A stretch of DNA of 64,000 nucleotides from Flagellimonas meishanensis (GTDB lineage Bacteria; Bacteroidota; Bacteroidia; Flavobacteriales; Flavobacteriaceae): the NCBI RefSeq assembly GCF_019880545.1, contig NZ_JAINVW010000003.1, forward strand, positions 1,178,001-1,242,000, in the 5' to 3' direction. The notes below the pieces were generated by a model. That model was not told the origin of the DNA. It saw nothing but the letters and a program-made list of their open reading frames with translations, and did not search any database. Shown piece by piece: positions 44,403 to 53,508 of the stretch (its first letter is position 1; every line of letters begins with the position of its first letter). The position numbers and the translations under genes were made by a program.

Positions 44403-47400
44403 TTAAAATGTTGCTTTTATACTAAGTCCGTATCTTCTTGAACTGGGCCCATTGATAAAATCAAAGCCCTGTCCATTCCCGACACCCAATCCCGCAGTGT
44501 TTGGGTCGAAATTGGCTCCCTTGGGTGTATTAAAAGCTCGAAACCAAAGGTTCTGGCCAGATACCGTAAACGTGAGTCCCCCAAAGGGCGTTTTGTCCAA
44601 AAACTTTTTGGGCAACGAATAGGCCAAGGAGGCCTCCTGAAGTCGTAGGGTTGTAGCATCGTATACCTGCAGCTCACTAGGACCAAAAAGTACATTTTGA
44701 AAAAAGAAATCCGAATTGTTTATCTGAAACCTATTTGGGTTTCCATTTAAATCCACCCCTGGAATGACATAGGTGTTTTCCCTGTCATTGGTTTCGGGGA
44801 TGAGCCCTCTTCCCAATAAAGTGGCTATTGTTGACGAATAAATATCCCCTCCCTGCGTATAGTTCCATTGGAAACCCAGTGTGAAATTTTTATAAGAAAG
44901 TGAATTGATGATATTTGCAACCCAATCCGGATTGGGGTCTCCAATTATCCCATCAGTAGGGTCTTGTACGTACCAACCATTGGTTCCAATTACGGCATTT
45001 CCGTCATCATCCCTCAGAATTCTAGTTCCGAAAAATGCACCCAACGGCTCCCCTTCTATTGCAGCATTCCCTAAATTGGAAAACCCAGAGTATACTACCA
45101 AATCAGTATCCAAACCGAGGTCAGTGACGGTAGTTTCATAAGCGGTGAAATTCAAATTTGTCCGCCAATTAAACTCCCCATCATCCTTGGCCCTAAACCA
45201 ATTCACTCCCAAATCAATCTCAACACCTTCCGATTCTATTTCTCCAATGTTTGTAGCAATCACCGTATTTCCGGTAGCTGGCTCCAAAGGTCTATCCAAT
45301 ATCAGGTCGGTGGTGAAACGTTTGTAAACTGAACCTTCCAAAGTAATGCGGTTGTTCCAAAAACGGGATTCAATTCCCAATTCAATCTCGTTCAACACTT
45401 CTGGTCTTAAATCAGGATTTCCAAAGCGATCCGGGGTCGAGTTGGCTACCACATTTTGTCCTGAACTATCCTGGGTTTCCCTAACATTAAGACTCAACGT
45501 ACTGGCTATTGGGAAAGGTGTTGATTCAAAATTCGCGGAAGACCCAAAACCTGCCCGTATTTTCAGGTAATTCAATACATTTTCAGACTTGAGCCCGTCG
45601 AAAGCAGCCGTTGGAATGAAGGACAAGCTCGCACTTGGATAAAATTGTGCTTGGTTGTCTCTAGCAAAGTTGGATACCCAATCATTTCGAGCTGCAAAGG
45701 TTATGTACAAGAAATTATCATAGTCAAAATCTGCCTGGGCGTAGACACCCACCAAATTCCTCTCTGTAGTACCTTGGATCGGCAAAGAATTAAGAAAGTT
45801 GAAGTGCCTTAACACCCCGAAGGCTTGTTGGTTGTCACTTGCAACGCCGATCCTGTTAAAAATCTCTCTCCTTGATGTGGCTCCCACATTGAAGGTGGCT
45901 CCAACTTTTTCAGTGATATCGTAATCTCCGTTGAGCACCAAGTTATGGTCCCAAATTGTATTGGTGTTGTTCCAGGTTTCGTAGAATCCACTTAGCAGTC
46001 GAACATCGTTACTGTTGCTGTTTACACCTCCTTTGTTTTGAAAATTAGCATTGTTCTCGCTGTAAACATCAATTCCAGCCCTGTAGATCAAATTCAGATT
46101 GTCATTGATATCGTATTGCAAAGAGGCTTGTCCAAACACTCGATTTGTTTCCTGGGAAAATTCTGCATTGGCAATGGTCCATAGCGGATGTTGGATGGTA
46201 TTATCCTGTCGATAATAAACACTTCCTCCCGTAATGGGGTCTTCAAAGGGTAGACCTTGCACATCAATGCTTCTAGGGGTAAACCAAAGATCGCCAAATA
46301 CGGATGACCCTGTTCCAGTAGCGCCACTTCCATTACTTAAAGCAACAGGCGGGCTAATGAATTTGCTTCTGGAGAAGTTCAACGTTCCACTTGCTGTAAA
46401 CTTATTGGACAGCTTTGCGCTACCCCCAATACCTAAGGTATTTCGTGTAACCGAGTTATTCGGTGTAAAACCATTATCCTTAAGATGGCCATAATTAACG
46501 TTGTACGAAATTTTTCCATCGTCTGAGCCGCCTCGAACATTTACATTAAAGGTAGAAACACCTCCTGTTCTGAAAAACTGGCCCACGCTATCATATGGTC
46601 TCCACTCGTATCGTTGTCCTTGAAACTCCGGAAATGCAGCTTGGATTGCTGTGGTTGAGGTCGAATAAGGATGCGGTAAGGTTCCATTTTCATCTATGGC
46701 TGCTTGGTTGCCCCATCCAGCAACACCATCTCTTCTGAAGCTTGGACCCCAGTTGCTGAAAAACCAACCGAAACTTTGGTCGAAACCGTTTCCATATTCG
46801 TTCTGATAATCCGGAAGTGATGCGATTTCGTTAAAAAAGAAAGAGCTATTTACGGTTATTTCGGTCTTTTTAGGTCCGGTTCGGGAACTGCCCCCTTTAG
46901 TAGTGATCAAGATGACACCGTTTCTTCCCTGCGAACCATAAAGTGTTGCCGCGGCAAGTCCTTTAAGTACATTGACGCTCTCAATACTATTGGGATCCAA
47001 ATCCAGAAAGCGACTGGATCCATTGTTGCCATTGATAAAATCTTGACGGGATCCACCAGGGGCCGCGCTATCCGTACCTCCATTTCTTCCTGATGAGTTG
47101 GTAGCTGTGCTAAAAGGAACACCATCAACTATAAAAAGAGCTTGATTGTCCGAGCTAAAAGAAGACAGTCCACGAATCACCACGTTGGTTCCAGAACCTG
47201 AAAGCCCACTCTGATTTGTGATCTGAACCCCCGAAGCCTTTCCTTGCAGTACCCTGGCAACATCCCCTTCGGGCCTTGATTCCAGTTGGTCCTCACTTAC
47301 TTCTGCCACGGCGTATCCCAGTGCCTGTTTTTCCCTTTTAATGCCCAAAGCGGTAACAACAACCTCTTCCAAAGCCTGTGCATCCTCTTCCATTTGAACA

Positions 47401-47675
47401 TTAATAATACTCTGGGCACCTACCGTTCTTTGCTCCACCTTTTGACCTATATATGTAAAAAGAAGGGCTTGTCCTTCACTGGCTGTAACAGTATAGTTCC
47501 CGTCAAAATCCGTTTGGGTTCCAGTGTTGGTTCCTTCTACTACAATGTTTACCCCGGGCAACGGAAGGCCATCTTGGTCAGTGACCGTACCAGTGATTGT
47601 TTTTTCTTGGGACTGTGCAGATGCAAAGTAAAACAGCATCAAAAAAAGTGTCCCAAACAGTTTCTTTACTTTCAT
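44403..47675 (-). CDS. SusC/RagA-family TonB-dependent transporter
   Basis: 1090 residues: signal peptide (about 1-22), CarboxypepD_reg-like domain (about 25-105; ITGTVTDQDGLPLPGVNIVV), TonB box-like EEVVVTALGI, plug domain (about 115-240; VLQGKASGVQITN, SVNVLKGLAAATLYGSQGRN) and a 22-strand barrel to the C-terminal RYGLSIKATF. It imports nutrients held by the SusD partner using TonB energy. First gene of a three-gene transcript with no linked glycosidase, peptidase or ECF/anti-sigma pair, so its substrate cannot be inferred. Confidence 0.96.
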   Translation of the reverse strand: MKVKKLFGTLFLMLFYFASAQSQEKTITGTVTDQDGLPLPGVNIVVEGTNTGTQTDFDGNYTVTASEGQALLFTYIGQKVEQRTVGAQSIINVQMEEDAQALEEVVVTALGIKREKQALGYAVAEVSEDQLESRPEGDVARVLQGKASGVQITNQSGLSGSGTNVVIRGLSSFSSDNQALFIVDGVPFSTATNSSGRNGGTDSAAPGGSRQDFINGNNGSSRFLDLDPNSIESVNVLKGLAAATLYGSQGRNGVILITTKGGSSRTGPKKTEITVNSSFFFNEIASLPDYQNEYGNGFDQSFGWFFSNWGPSFRRDGVAGWGNQAAIDENGTLPHPYSTSTTAIQAAFPEFQGQRYEWRPYDSVGQFFRTGGVSTFNVNVRGGSDDGKISYNVNYGHLKDNGFTPNNSVTRNTLGIGGSAKLSNKFTASGTLNFSRSKFISPPVALSNGSGATGTGSSVFGDLWFTPRSIDVQGLPFEDPITGGSVYYRQDNTIQHPLWTIANAEFSQETNRVFGQASLQYDINDNLNLIYRAGIDVYSENNANFQNKGGVNSNSNDVRLLSGFYETWNNTNTIWDHNLVLNGDYDITEKVGATFNVGATSRREIFNRIGVASDNQQAFGVLRHFNFLNSLPIQGTTERNLVGVYAQADFDYDNFLYITFAARNDWVSNFARDNQAQFYPSASLSFIPTAAFDGLKSENVLNYLKIRAGFGSSANFESTPFPIASTLSLNVRETQDSSGQNVVANSTPDRFGNPDLRPEVLNEIELGIESRFWNNRITLEGSVYKRFTTDLILDRPLEPATGNTVIATNIGEIESEGVEIDLGVNWFRAKDDGEFNWRTNLNFTAYETTVTDLGLDTDLVVYSGFSNLGNAAIEGEPLGAFFGTRILRDDDGNAVIGTNGWYVQDPTDGIIGDPNPDWVANIINSLSYKNFTLGFQWNYTQGGDIYSSTIATLLGRGLIPETNDRENTYVIPGVDLNGNPNRFQINNSDFFFQNVLFGPSELQVYDATTLRLQEASLAYSLPKKFLDKTPFGGLTFTVSGQNLWFRAFNTPKGANFDPNTAGLGVGNGQGFDFINGPSSRRYGLSIKATF

Positions 47676-47757
47676 AGAGTTAAAGTTTTGTTAGTATTTG
47701 AAAATGAGTTAGGCAATTGAGAAAGGCGGGCGGAAGAAAAGGTTATGATAGCTAATT

Positions 47758-47786
47758 CAAACAATACCTCTGTAAAATGAGAACAA
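47758..47786 (-). promoter_or_regulatory. Promoter of the SusC operon
   Basis: On the minus strand TTG (47784-47786), 17-bp spacer and TATTGTTTG (47758-47766), a one-base-longer version of TAnnTTTG. The transcript would have a 5' leader of about 75 nt before the ATG at 47675. Confidence 0.45.
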
Positions 47787-48118
47787 AACTCAATGGTCGT
47801 CCTGTAGAAGAAGTAAGGCCTCTCACCGCCCTACCTTTACAATTGCACCGTAAAAGAATTGAAATAAACCATCGCGTATGATTGAGCCGATTGGTGTTTA
47901 CATATTTCCCGACCCAGAATTACTTTTACAAATCCACCATTGCACCAAGCCTTTAACATTTAATACCTAAACCAAATCAGATATGGAATCAAATAAGCAG
48001 ACAAATAATTGATGATGTTCAGAAACACAATGGCTATTTGGAACAGATACTTTGTATCAGCCCATTTGTAGGATGCATCAGGGCAGAAGCCAGCCATTTG
48101 CATAAGTTCAAAAAGTAA

Positions 48119-48155
48119 ACGCCCAACCAAACTTAGTTTGGCTGGGCGTTTTTCT
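48119..48155. terminator. Terminator of the GMC oxidoreductase operon
   Basis: A 14-bp stem with one mismatch (48119-48132 with 48136-48149), U-rich on both sides, lies 34 bp beyond the stop of the minus-strand gene at 48183. Confidence 0.8.
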
Positions 48156-48182
48156 GTTTTATGGGATATTGCTATGTGCTTG

Positions 48183-48893
48183 CTAAGTAATCAGATTACC
48201 ATCCTCATCCCATTCAGCAATAACATTCCGTTTGCTTTGGTCGATACATTTGGCCAACCATTCTTCTTCATAAGCAACTCCGTGTTGTTCAAGCACTTCA
48301 TCGGGAACGCCATCCCATACATTGGGCATGTTTCCTTTGTAACCTAATTCTTCAATCCCCAGTTTTGAAGTATAAAAACCAGTCAAGGTCAAATTTCTGA
48401 CCAAAGAGAAGAAATTGACCGCTGCCGGGCGCTCTTCTTCAGGGATTTTGGGATCATAATAGGCGATTTCATCCAAGACCTCGTGTTGCCTCTCTTGCTC
48501 CAAGGATATGAATTCCGCTCCAAACCTGGAATTGCATTGATGGTCCAACCACATAAGGCCTCCCCTAAGACCCACTTGCATTTCCGGAATGTCCTTGGCC
48601 ATAAATTCAATAAAATTGGGCACTTCGGCCTCCGTTGCACTTCTATATTGATCACTTGCCGGAAGTATCAGGTCACATAAAAATGCCAGGGTGGCCATTT
48701 CGTGCACGTTGAAAAATTGCTCCTCACGGAGTTCGGCATTCAGTTCCTTTTCCTCTGGTGTTCTGCCATAGAACACCTCCGCTTGTTGGACCATCTGGTC
48801 CATGCCCTCATCCCCAGGTTTGCAGCCATGCAGAGCCAGCCCACCGGCCACCGAACCCAAAACAAGTGATTTTATGCTCTTTCTTCTGTCCAT
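48183..48893 (-). CDS. Gluconate 2-dehydrogenase subunit 3-family protein
   Basis: 236 residues. N-terminus MDRRKSIKSLVLGSVAGGLA with LHGC (Cys24) looks like a Tat-like or lipoprotein signal; the helical core (NVHEMATLAFLCDLILPASD; VPNFIEFMAKDIPE) matches the small subunit of membrane-bound gluconate/sorbitol-type dehydrogenases. It pairs with, and probably exports or stabilises, the GMC oxidoreductase encoded 3 bp upstream. Export of the complex by Tat, using this subunit's signal, is a known pattern in related enzymes. Confidence 0.88.
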   Translation of the reverse strand: MDRRKSIKSLVLGSVAGGLALHGCKPGDEGMDQMVQQAEVFYGRTPEEKELNAELREEQFFNVHEMATLAFLCDLILPASDQYRSATEAEVPNFIEFMAKDIPEMQVGLRGGLMWLDHQCNSRFGAEFISLEQERQHEVLDEIAYYDPKIPEEERPAAVNFFSLVRNLTLTGFYTSKLGIEELGYKGNMPNVWDGVPDEVLEQHGVAYEEEWLAKCIDQSKRNVIAEWDEDGNLIT

Positions 48894-48896
48894 GTG

Positions 48897-50618
48897 CTAA
48901 AGATTCTGTTTTTTCAATTGATCCACGATATAGTCCGATGCCCTCCATGAAAGCGCCAAAATAGTCCAGGTACAGTTCTTGTCCGCTTGGGAAACAAAGG
49001 GCCCGGCATCCACCACAAAAACATTGTCCACATCGTGGAGCTGTTGGAACTTATTTGTGACCGAGGTTCTGGGGTCATTTCCCATCCTGGTTGTTCCTAC
49101 CTCATGGATTATTCGCCCTGGGGCCTTCAATCCATAATCCTCATCCTTGCCCGGCATGGTGCCCAAAGGTGTCCCTCCCATGTTATGGATGATTTCAGCA
49201 AAGGTTTCCTGCATGTGTTTCGCCTGGTTTCGTTCCATATCGGACCATTTGTAGTGAAATCGAAGTACAGGTATTCCCCACTGGTCGACCGTTGATGGGT
49301 CTATTTCACAATAATTTTCTTTGAGGGCTATGGATTCTCCCCTTCCGCTCACACCAATCAAAGCACCGTAGTATTTTTTAACATCACTACGGAGCACGTC
49401 ACCATAGCCTCCGACTTTTGTTCCAAAGAACTGATTGAATTCATTCACATTGAATCCAAACCCATAGCTGGGCATTCCCATTCCTCCCCAAACCTCAATG
49501 TGGTAGCCTCTCGGGAAATCCAGTTTGGAATTATCTCCCCACCATGGGGAATATACATGCATTCCTCCCACCCCATCTTCATTGTAGGATACCTTGCGGT
49601 TCATGAGGTCGGGAATAAAGCCAACGCGATCGCCCCCGGTTGAGTCGTGCAGGTACTTACCAACATGATCACTGTTATTGCCCAGTCCGTTGGGATGTTG
49701 TGCGCTCTTGGAATTCAACAGTATTCTTGCGGTGCTGCAAGCTGATGCGCTCAGCACGACCACCCTGCTTTTTAGTTTGTATTCTTTTCTGTCCTCCTTA
49801 TTGATATAGGAAACACCCGTGGCCCTTCCCTCACCATCTGTGGTCACCTCGCGCACCACACAATTGACAAAGAGATCTACTTGGCCACCATTTTTCTGCG
49901 CTGGAAATATCAAACAGGTTCCTGCAGAAAAATCGGCATATACCTGACATGCCCTACTGCACTGTCCACAGTAAAAACAAACGCCACGTTCATTATTGAT
50001 GCGCTTGGTAAGCATGGACATTCGGGATGGATAAACGGGTATATTGCTCTTTCTTGCCCCTTTTATATAGAACAATTCATGTAGGCGTGGCTTTGGAGGT
50101 GGCAAAAAGAAACCGTCCGGGTCATTGGGCAATCGTTCATTGGTGCCAAAAACCCCGATAAGTTTGTCCACTTTGTCGTAGTAGGGTTTGACATCTTCAT
50201 AACCAATGGGCCAGTTCTCGCCATATCCATCCACGTCTTTATGCTTGAAATCCAGTGGGCCAAAACGCAACGAAATTCGCCCCCAATGGTTGGTCCGGCC
50301 GCCGAGCATGTGCGACCTAAACCAATCAAACTTGGTCCCATCCTTGTGGGTGTATGGTTCTCCCTCTATTTCCCATCCGCCGTAGGCCGCATCAAAATCA
50401 CCAAATGGCCTCACCGTAGGTGCCCCCCTTCTCGGACTTTCCCAGGGCCATTTTAACTGTGTCTGTTGCGTTGGGTCTGCAGGGTCAAAAAAAGGACCTG
50501 CCTCCACCACTGCGACCTTTAATCCCGCATCGGCCAAGACTTTGGTGGCCATGCCTCCGCCGGCTCCCGAACCTACAATAATGACATCGTAAACTTTTGT
50601 GTTCTCTATTATCTGCAT
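48897..50618 (-). CDS. GMC oxidoreductase with Cys-rich insertion
   Basis: 573 residues. FAD-binding GxGxxG (VGSGAGGGMATKVLADAG, 15-32), GGRTNHWG, and the C-terminal GMC block with EVGTTRMG and ADKNCTWTILALSW (Asn where the family places His/Asn). Residues 214-224 form C-x2-C-x2-C-x3-C (CFYCGQCSRAC), with Cys235 further on, the spacing of a ferredoxin-type [4Fe-4S] site. Related FAD glucose dehydrogenases carry an Fe-S cluster that passes electrons onward. It oxidises a sugar or alcohol in the periplasm; the substrate is unknown. No own signal peptide, fitting co-export with subunit 3. Confidence 0.9.
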   Translation of the reverse strand: MQIIENTKVYDVIIVGSGAGGGMATKVLADAGLKVAVVEAGPFFDPADPTQQTQLKWPWESPRRGAPTVRPFGDFDAAYGGWEIEGEPYTHKDGTKFDWFRSHMLGGRTNHWGRISLRFGPLDFKHKDVDGYGENWPIGYEDVKPYYDKVDKLIGVFGTNERLPNDPDGFFLPPPKPRLHELFYIKGARKSNIPVYPSRMSMLTKRINNERGVCFYCGQCSRACQVYADFSAGTCLIFPAQKNGGQVDLFVNCVVREVTTDGEGRATGVSYINKEDRKEYKLKSRVVVLSASACSTARILLNSKSAQHPNGLGNNSDHVGKYLHDSTGGDRVGFIPDLMNRKVSYNEDGVGGMHVYSPWWGDNSKLDFPRGYHIEVWGGMGMPSYGFGFNVNEFNQFFGTKVGGYGDVLRSDVKKYYGALIGVSGRGESIALKENYCEIDPSTVDQWGIPVLRFHYKWSDMERNQAKHMQETFAEIIHNMGGTPLGTMPGKDEDYGLKAPGRIIHEVGTTRMGNDPRTSVTNKFQQLHDVDNVFVVDAGPFVSQADKNCTWTILALSWRASDYIVDQLKKQNL

Positions 50619-50808
50619 AGTGTAGTACTGACAGTGTTCAAATCTGGTTTTGCTTGATCCGTCACTGTGTTTTCGCTTGAGAACACTCTTTTACTTGACC
50701 ATAATGCCGCTATGGATGCAAGTCACAACCTCTTTAAAGGTATGTAAATTAATCAGAATGATTTTTTTGTAAAAAAGAATGGTCAGTAGATTTCAACAAA
50801 CTTGTTCA

Positions 50809-51423
50809 CTAGGGTCGATGGCTTCGTTTCAATGAATCCAAAATTCTTTGTTGCTGCTGCAATTGTCTCTTCAGTTCTTGGTTTTCGTTGATGGATTGCA
50901 ATTGAAGCTGCTCCATTTTACGTTGATACTCATCCATGGGCACGTAGTCAGGTTCGAACAATGCCGTCTTGAAAATACTGAACACGGTGAACAAAAAACT
51001 GATACCGATGGCTGAAATCAAAAGGATGAGGAGGGTCTTTTCTCTTTTTGCCTCAGGCACATTTTTTTTGAGCAGTTGCTTTTCATCTTTGGAGAGCTTG
51101 CGGTTGCTGGAGAGCTGGTCCAGGAATGTATCCCATTTTTCCTCCTCCTTTACGTACATTTCCATGAAACCCCCATCGTCCAGAAAATCCTGGGTTATTG
51201 GCGTTGAAGCAAGCATGAACATCTCCTGTCCATTGCCCCCCATGATATCCAACAGTTGCGGATCGTAGTGCTGAATTTCCTTTATCAGCTTTTGAACATA
51301 TTGAAGGTCGTAGTTGGGTCTTAGGAATTCGTCGTACAGGGTCTGAACTTCAAAATAGTCCCTTCGCTCCAGGGCATATTCCAGAAAACGGTCTTTTAGC
51401 TCAGCTTTGAAGAATTCGCCCAT
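50809..51423 (-). CDS. Uncharacterised protein with one membrane helix and coiled coil
   Basis: 204 residues: a cytoplasmic acidic helical part (1-125), one membrane helix (about 130-152, LLILLISAIGISFLFTVFSI) and a C-terminal coiled coil rich in Gln/Leu (about 165-204). No family recognised. The polarity suggests the coiled coil reaches into the periplasm. Monocistronic; flanked by 190-bp and 178-bp gaps. Confidence 0.7.
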   Translation of the reverse strand: MGEFFKAELKDRFLEYALERRDYFEVQTLYDEFLRPNYDLQYVQKLIKEIQHYDPQLLDIMGGNGQEMFMLASTPITQDFLDDGGFMEMYVKEEEKWDTFLDQLSSNRKLSKDEKQLLKKNVPEAKREKTLLILLISAIGISFLFTVFSIFKTALFEPDYVPMDEYQRKMEQLQLQSINENQELKRQLQQQQRILDSLKRSHRP

Positions 51424-51600
51424 TGCCGGGGGTATTGTTGATTAGACGCAGTGTTTGGAGTTGCCATGCAAAATTAAGGCAAATGATTGATGACCCATCA
51501 AAGAAGCAGTAAAGAATTTGTTAGACCCAAGTTGGTCGGTTTGCCTTTGGCAATTGCAAGATGTGCCAGAAAATACAACTATGGGAATACTTGCGGGGAA

Positions 51601-51876
51601 CTAAATAATCTCCGCGCTCAGACCTGCCTGCAACAATTTGGTACACCTGGGTTTTAGAAATGAGTATTCACCTGTTTTGACGGTGCATTTACCATTATAA
51701 TGAACAATCAACGAACATTGCTCAGCTTGTTCGGGTGTATGGTCGCAAACATCGATCAAAGTGGAGATGACATGGTCGAAGGTATTCACATCATCATTAA
51801 AAAGTATAATCTCGTTTTGCTTTGTCGTCTCTTCTTCCAAAAGAAGTTCTTCCAGGCCTTTTTCCTTGAGTCCCAT
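51601..51876 (-). CDS. clpS: ATP-dependent Clp protease adaptor
   Basis: 91 residues. The fold hallmarks are NDDVNTFDHVISTLIDVCDH (Asn-Asp pair that reads N-end residues) and AEQCSLIVHYNGKCTVKTG. ClpS hands N-degron substrates to ClpA/ClpC. It follows prmA by 20 bp on the minus strand, at the end of a five-gene run (DUF1599, DoxX/thioredoxin-like, tpiA, prmA, clpS). Confidence 0.94.
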   Translation of the reverse strand: MGLKEKGLEELLLEEETTKQNEIILFNDDVNTFDHVISTLIDVCDHTPEQAEQCSLIVHYNGKCTVKTGEYSFLKPRCTKLLQAGLSAEII

Positions 51877-51895
51877 GGTTTTGGATTTTACATTT

Positions 51896-52723
51896 TCAAT
51901 TTACATATTTTGCGGAAACCCAATTGTTCTTTTCTAATTTTTTTTCATATTCCAAACCGCAGGTGGCACATTTTGAGGAAATTGCATCCAAATCTTCCAA
52001 ATAAAACCCACTTAAAAAAAGTATGCCGCCTGGATTCAAGCTTTGGGCATAGGTAGGAATGTCCTCCAACAATATGTTTCGGTTGATGTTCGCCAGGATC
52101 ACGTCGTAATTTTTCCCTGCCAACACTTTCTTGTCCCCTATAGCCACCACAATGTCATTGCAGCCATTTCTTTCAATATTTTCTTGGGTATTCAAAAAGC
52201 ACCATTCATCCACATCGATGGCATGGACGGAAGTTGCTCCCTTCATTTTGGCCAGAATAGCTAGAACACCTGTGCCACAACCCATGTCCAGGACAGATTT
52301 TCCAGCAAAATCCGTATCCAAAATATGCTGCAGCATCATGTGGGTAGTTTCATGATGTCCCGTGCCAAAACTCATTTTGGGTTCTATGACGATGTCGTAT
52401 TCAATATCCTCGGTGGGGTGAAAGGGCGCCCTTACCATACATCGGCTCCCTACCTTAATGGGCCGGAAATTCTTTTCCCATTCGGCATTCCAGTTTTGCT
52501 GCTGAATTTTAGTGTGCGACCAAGCAAAATCAATGTCTGGATGGTCCAAAATGGAGATGTTATTCAGAATGGTCTCCTTCCAATCCCTTTCCTGGATATA
52601 GGCCAAAAGGCCCGTTTCAGTCTCCACAAAACTTTCAAAACCGACTTCGCCCAATTCCGCAATCAAAATATCAGTGGCGGGTTGGGGCGGTTCAATCGTA
52701 AAACTATACTCAATATAAATCAA
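51896..52723 (-). CDS. prmA: Ribosomal protein L11 methyltransferase
   Basis: 275 residues. N-terminal L11-binding domain (about 1-110) and Rossmann SAM domain with VLDMGCGTGVLAILAKMKGA and the NPPF-type VILANINRNIL. It trimethylates L11 lysines and the N-terminus. Complete and standard. It begins 12 bp after tpiA. Confidence 0.95.
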   Translation of the reverse strand: MIYIEYSFTIEPPQPATDILIAELGEVGFESFVETETGLLAYIQERDWKETILNNISILDHPDIDFAWSHTKIQQQNWNAEWEKNFRPIKVGSRCMVRAPFHPTEDIEYDIVIEPKMSFGTGHHETTHMMLQHILDTDFAGKSVLDMGCGTGVLAILAKMKGATSVHAIDVDEWCFLNTQENIERNGCNDIVVAIGDKKVLAGKNYDVILANINRNILLEDIPTYAQSLNPGGILFLSGFYLEDLDAISSKCATCGLEYEKKLEKNNWVSAKYVN

Positions 52724-52735
52724 CCGTAAAATGGT

Positions 52736-53485
52736 TTAGATGGCCTTGACAATGGCAACAAAATCATCAGAATTTAAGGATGCACCACCAATAAGGCCGC
52801 CATCTACATCGGGCTTGGAGAAAATTTCGGTGGCATTGCTTGGTTTTACGCTTCCTCCGTATAGTATTGAAACCGCATTTGCAACGGATGTGTTATACGC
52901 CTTGGCAATGGTGTTTCTGATAAATGCATGCATTTCCTGCGCCTGTTCTGGACTTGCTGTTTCACCCGTGCCTATGGCCCAAACAGGTTCGTAGGCCAAT
53001 ACAATATGCTTCCAGGCTTTGGCATCCAAATGAAAAAGTCCATTCTTTAACTGGCTTTCCACTACGGAAAAATGATTGTTGGATTTTCGTTCTTCCAGTT
53101 CCTCCCCAAAGCAAAAGATGACCTTCATCTGTTTGTCCACCGCAGTCTTTACTTTTTTGGCCAAAAAATCATCGGTTTCCCCAAAGTAAGAGCGTCTTTC
53201 CGAGTGGCCAATAATGACCGTGTCCACACCAATATTCATCAGCATATCGGCCGAAATTTCACCGGTGTAGGCACCATTCTCCGCAAAATGCATGTTCTGT
53301 GCGGCCACTTCTATGGTTGAAGCTTCCAATGCCCTTTTTGCCGCTTCGAGGTTCACAAAGGTTGGGGCCACGATCACATGGGCATCGGTATCGGGTATTT
53401 TTGCCGAAAGTTCTGAAAGCAATGCTTCCGTTTCTTCCAGATTTTTGTTCATTTTCCAGTTTCCTGCAACTATTTTGGTTCTCAT
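52736..53485 (-). CDS. tpiA: Triosephosphate isomerase
   Basis: 249 residues from the Met at 53485 (MRTKIVAGNWKMNKNLEETE); an upstream Met at 53512 would add a basic 9-residue tail. Catalytic residues Asn9-Lys11, His94 (IIGHSERR) and Glu166 (LAYEPVWA) are present. Interconverts DHAP and glyceraldehyde 3-phosphate. Gap to the next upstream gene is 23 bp. Confidence 0.96.
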   Translation of the reverse strand: MRTKIVAGNWKMNKNLEETEALLSELSAKIPDTDAHVIVAPTFVNLEAAKRALEASTIEVAAQNMHFAENGAYTGEISADMLMNIGVDTVIIGHSERRSYFGETDDFLAKKVKTAVDKQMKVIFCFGEELEERKSNNHFSVVESQLKNGLFHLDAKAWKHIVLAYEPVWAIGTGETASPEQAQEMHAFIRNTIAKAYNTSVANAVSILYGGSVKPSNATEIFSKPDVDGGLIGGASLNSDDFVAIVKAI

Positions 53486-53508
53486 AATGTTGGTTTTCTT
53501 CTTTCGTT

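Larger units (their letters stand above)
47676..48182. other. 507-bp spacer: SusC leader and GMC-operon terminator
   Basis: No gene. It contains the SusC promoter (47758-47786) with a leader of about 75 nt, unassigned sequence from 47790 to 48110, and the terminator at 48119-48155. A single TTTGCATAA at 48097-48105 matches one half of the LytTR repeats but has no partner. Confidence 0.5.

Noticed and set aside
48097-48105. Third copy of TTTGCATAA
   Set aside because: Single, unpaired, next to a terminator; about half a copy of any 9-mer is expected by chance in this window.
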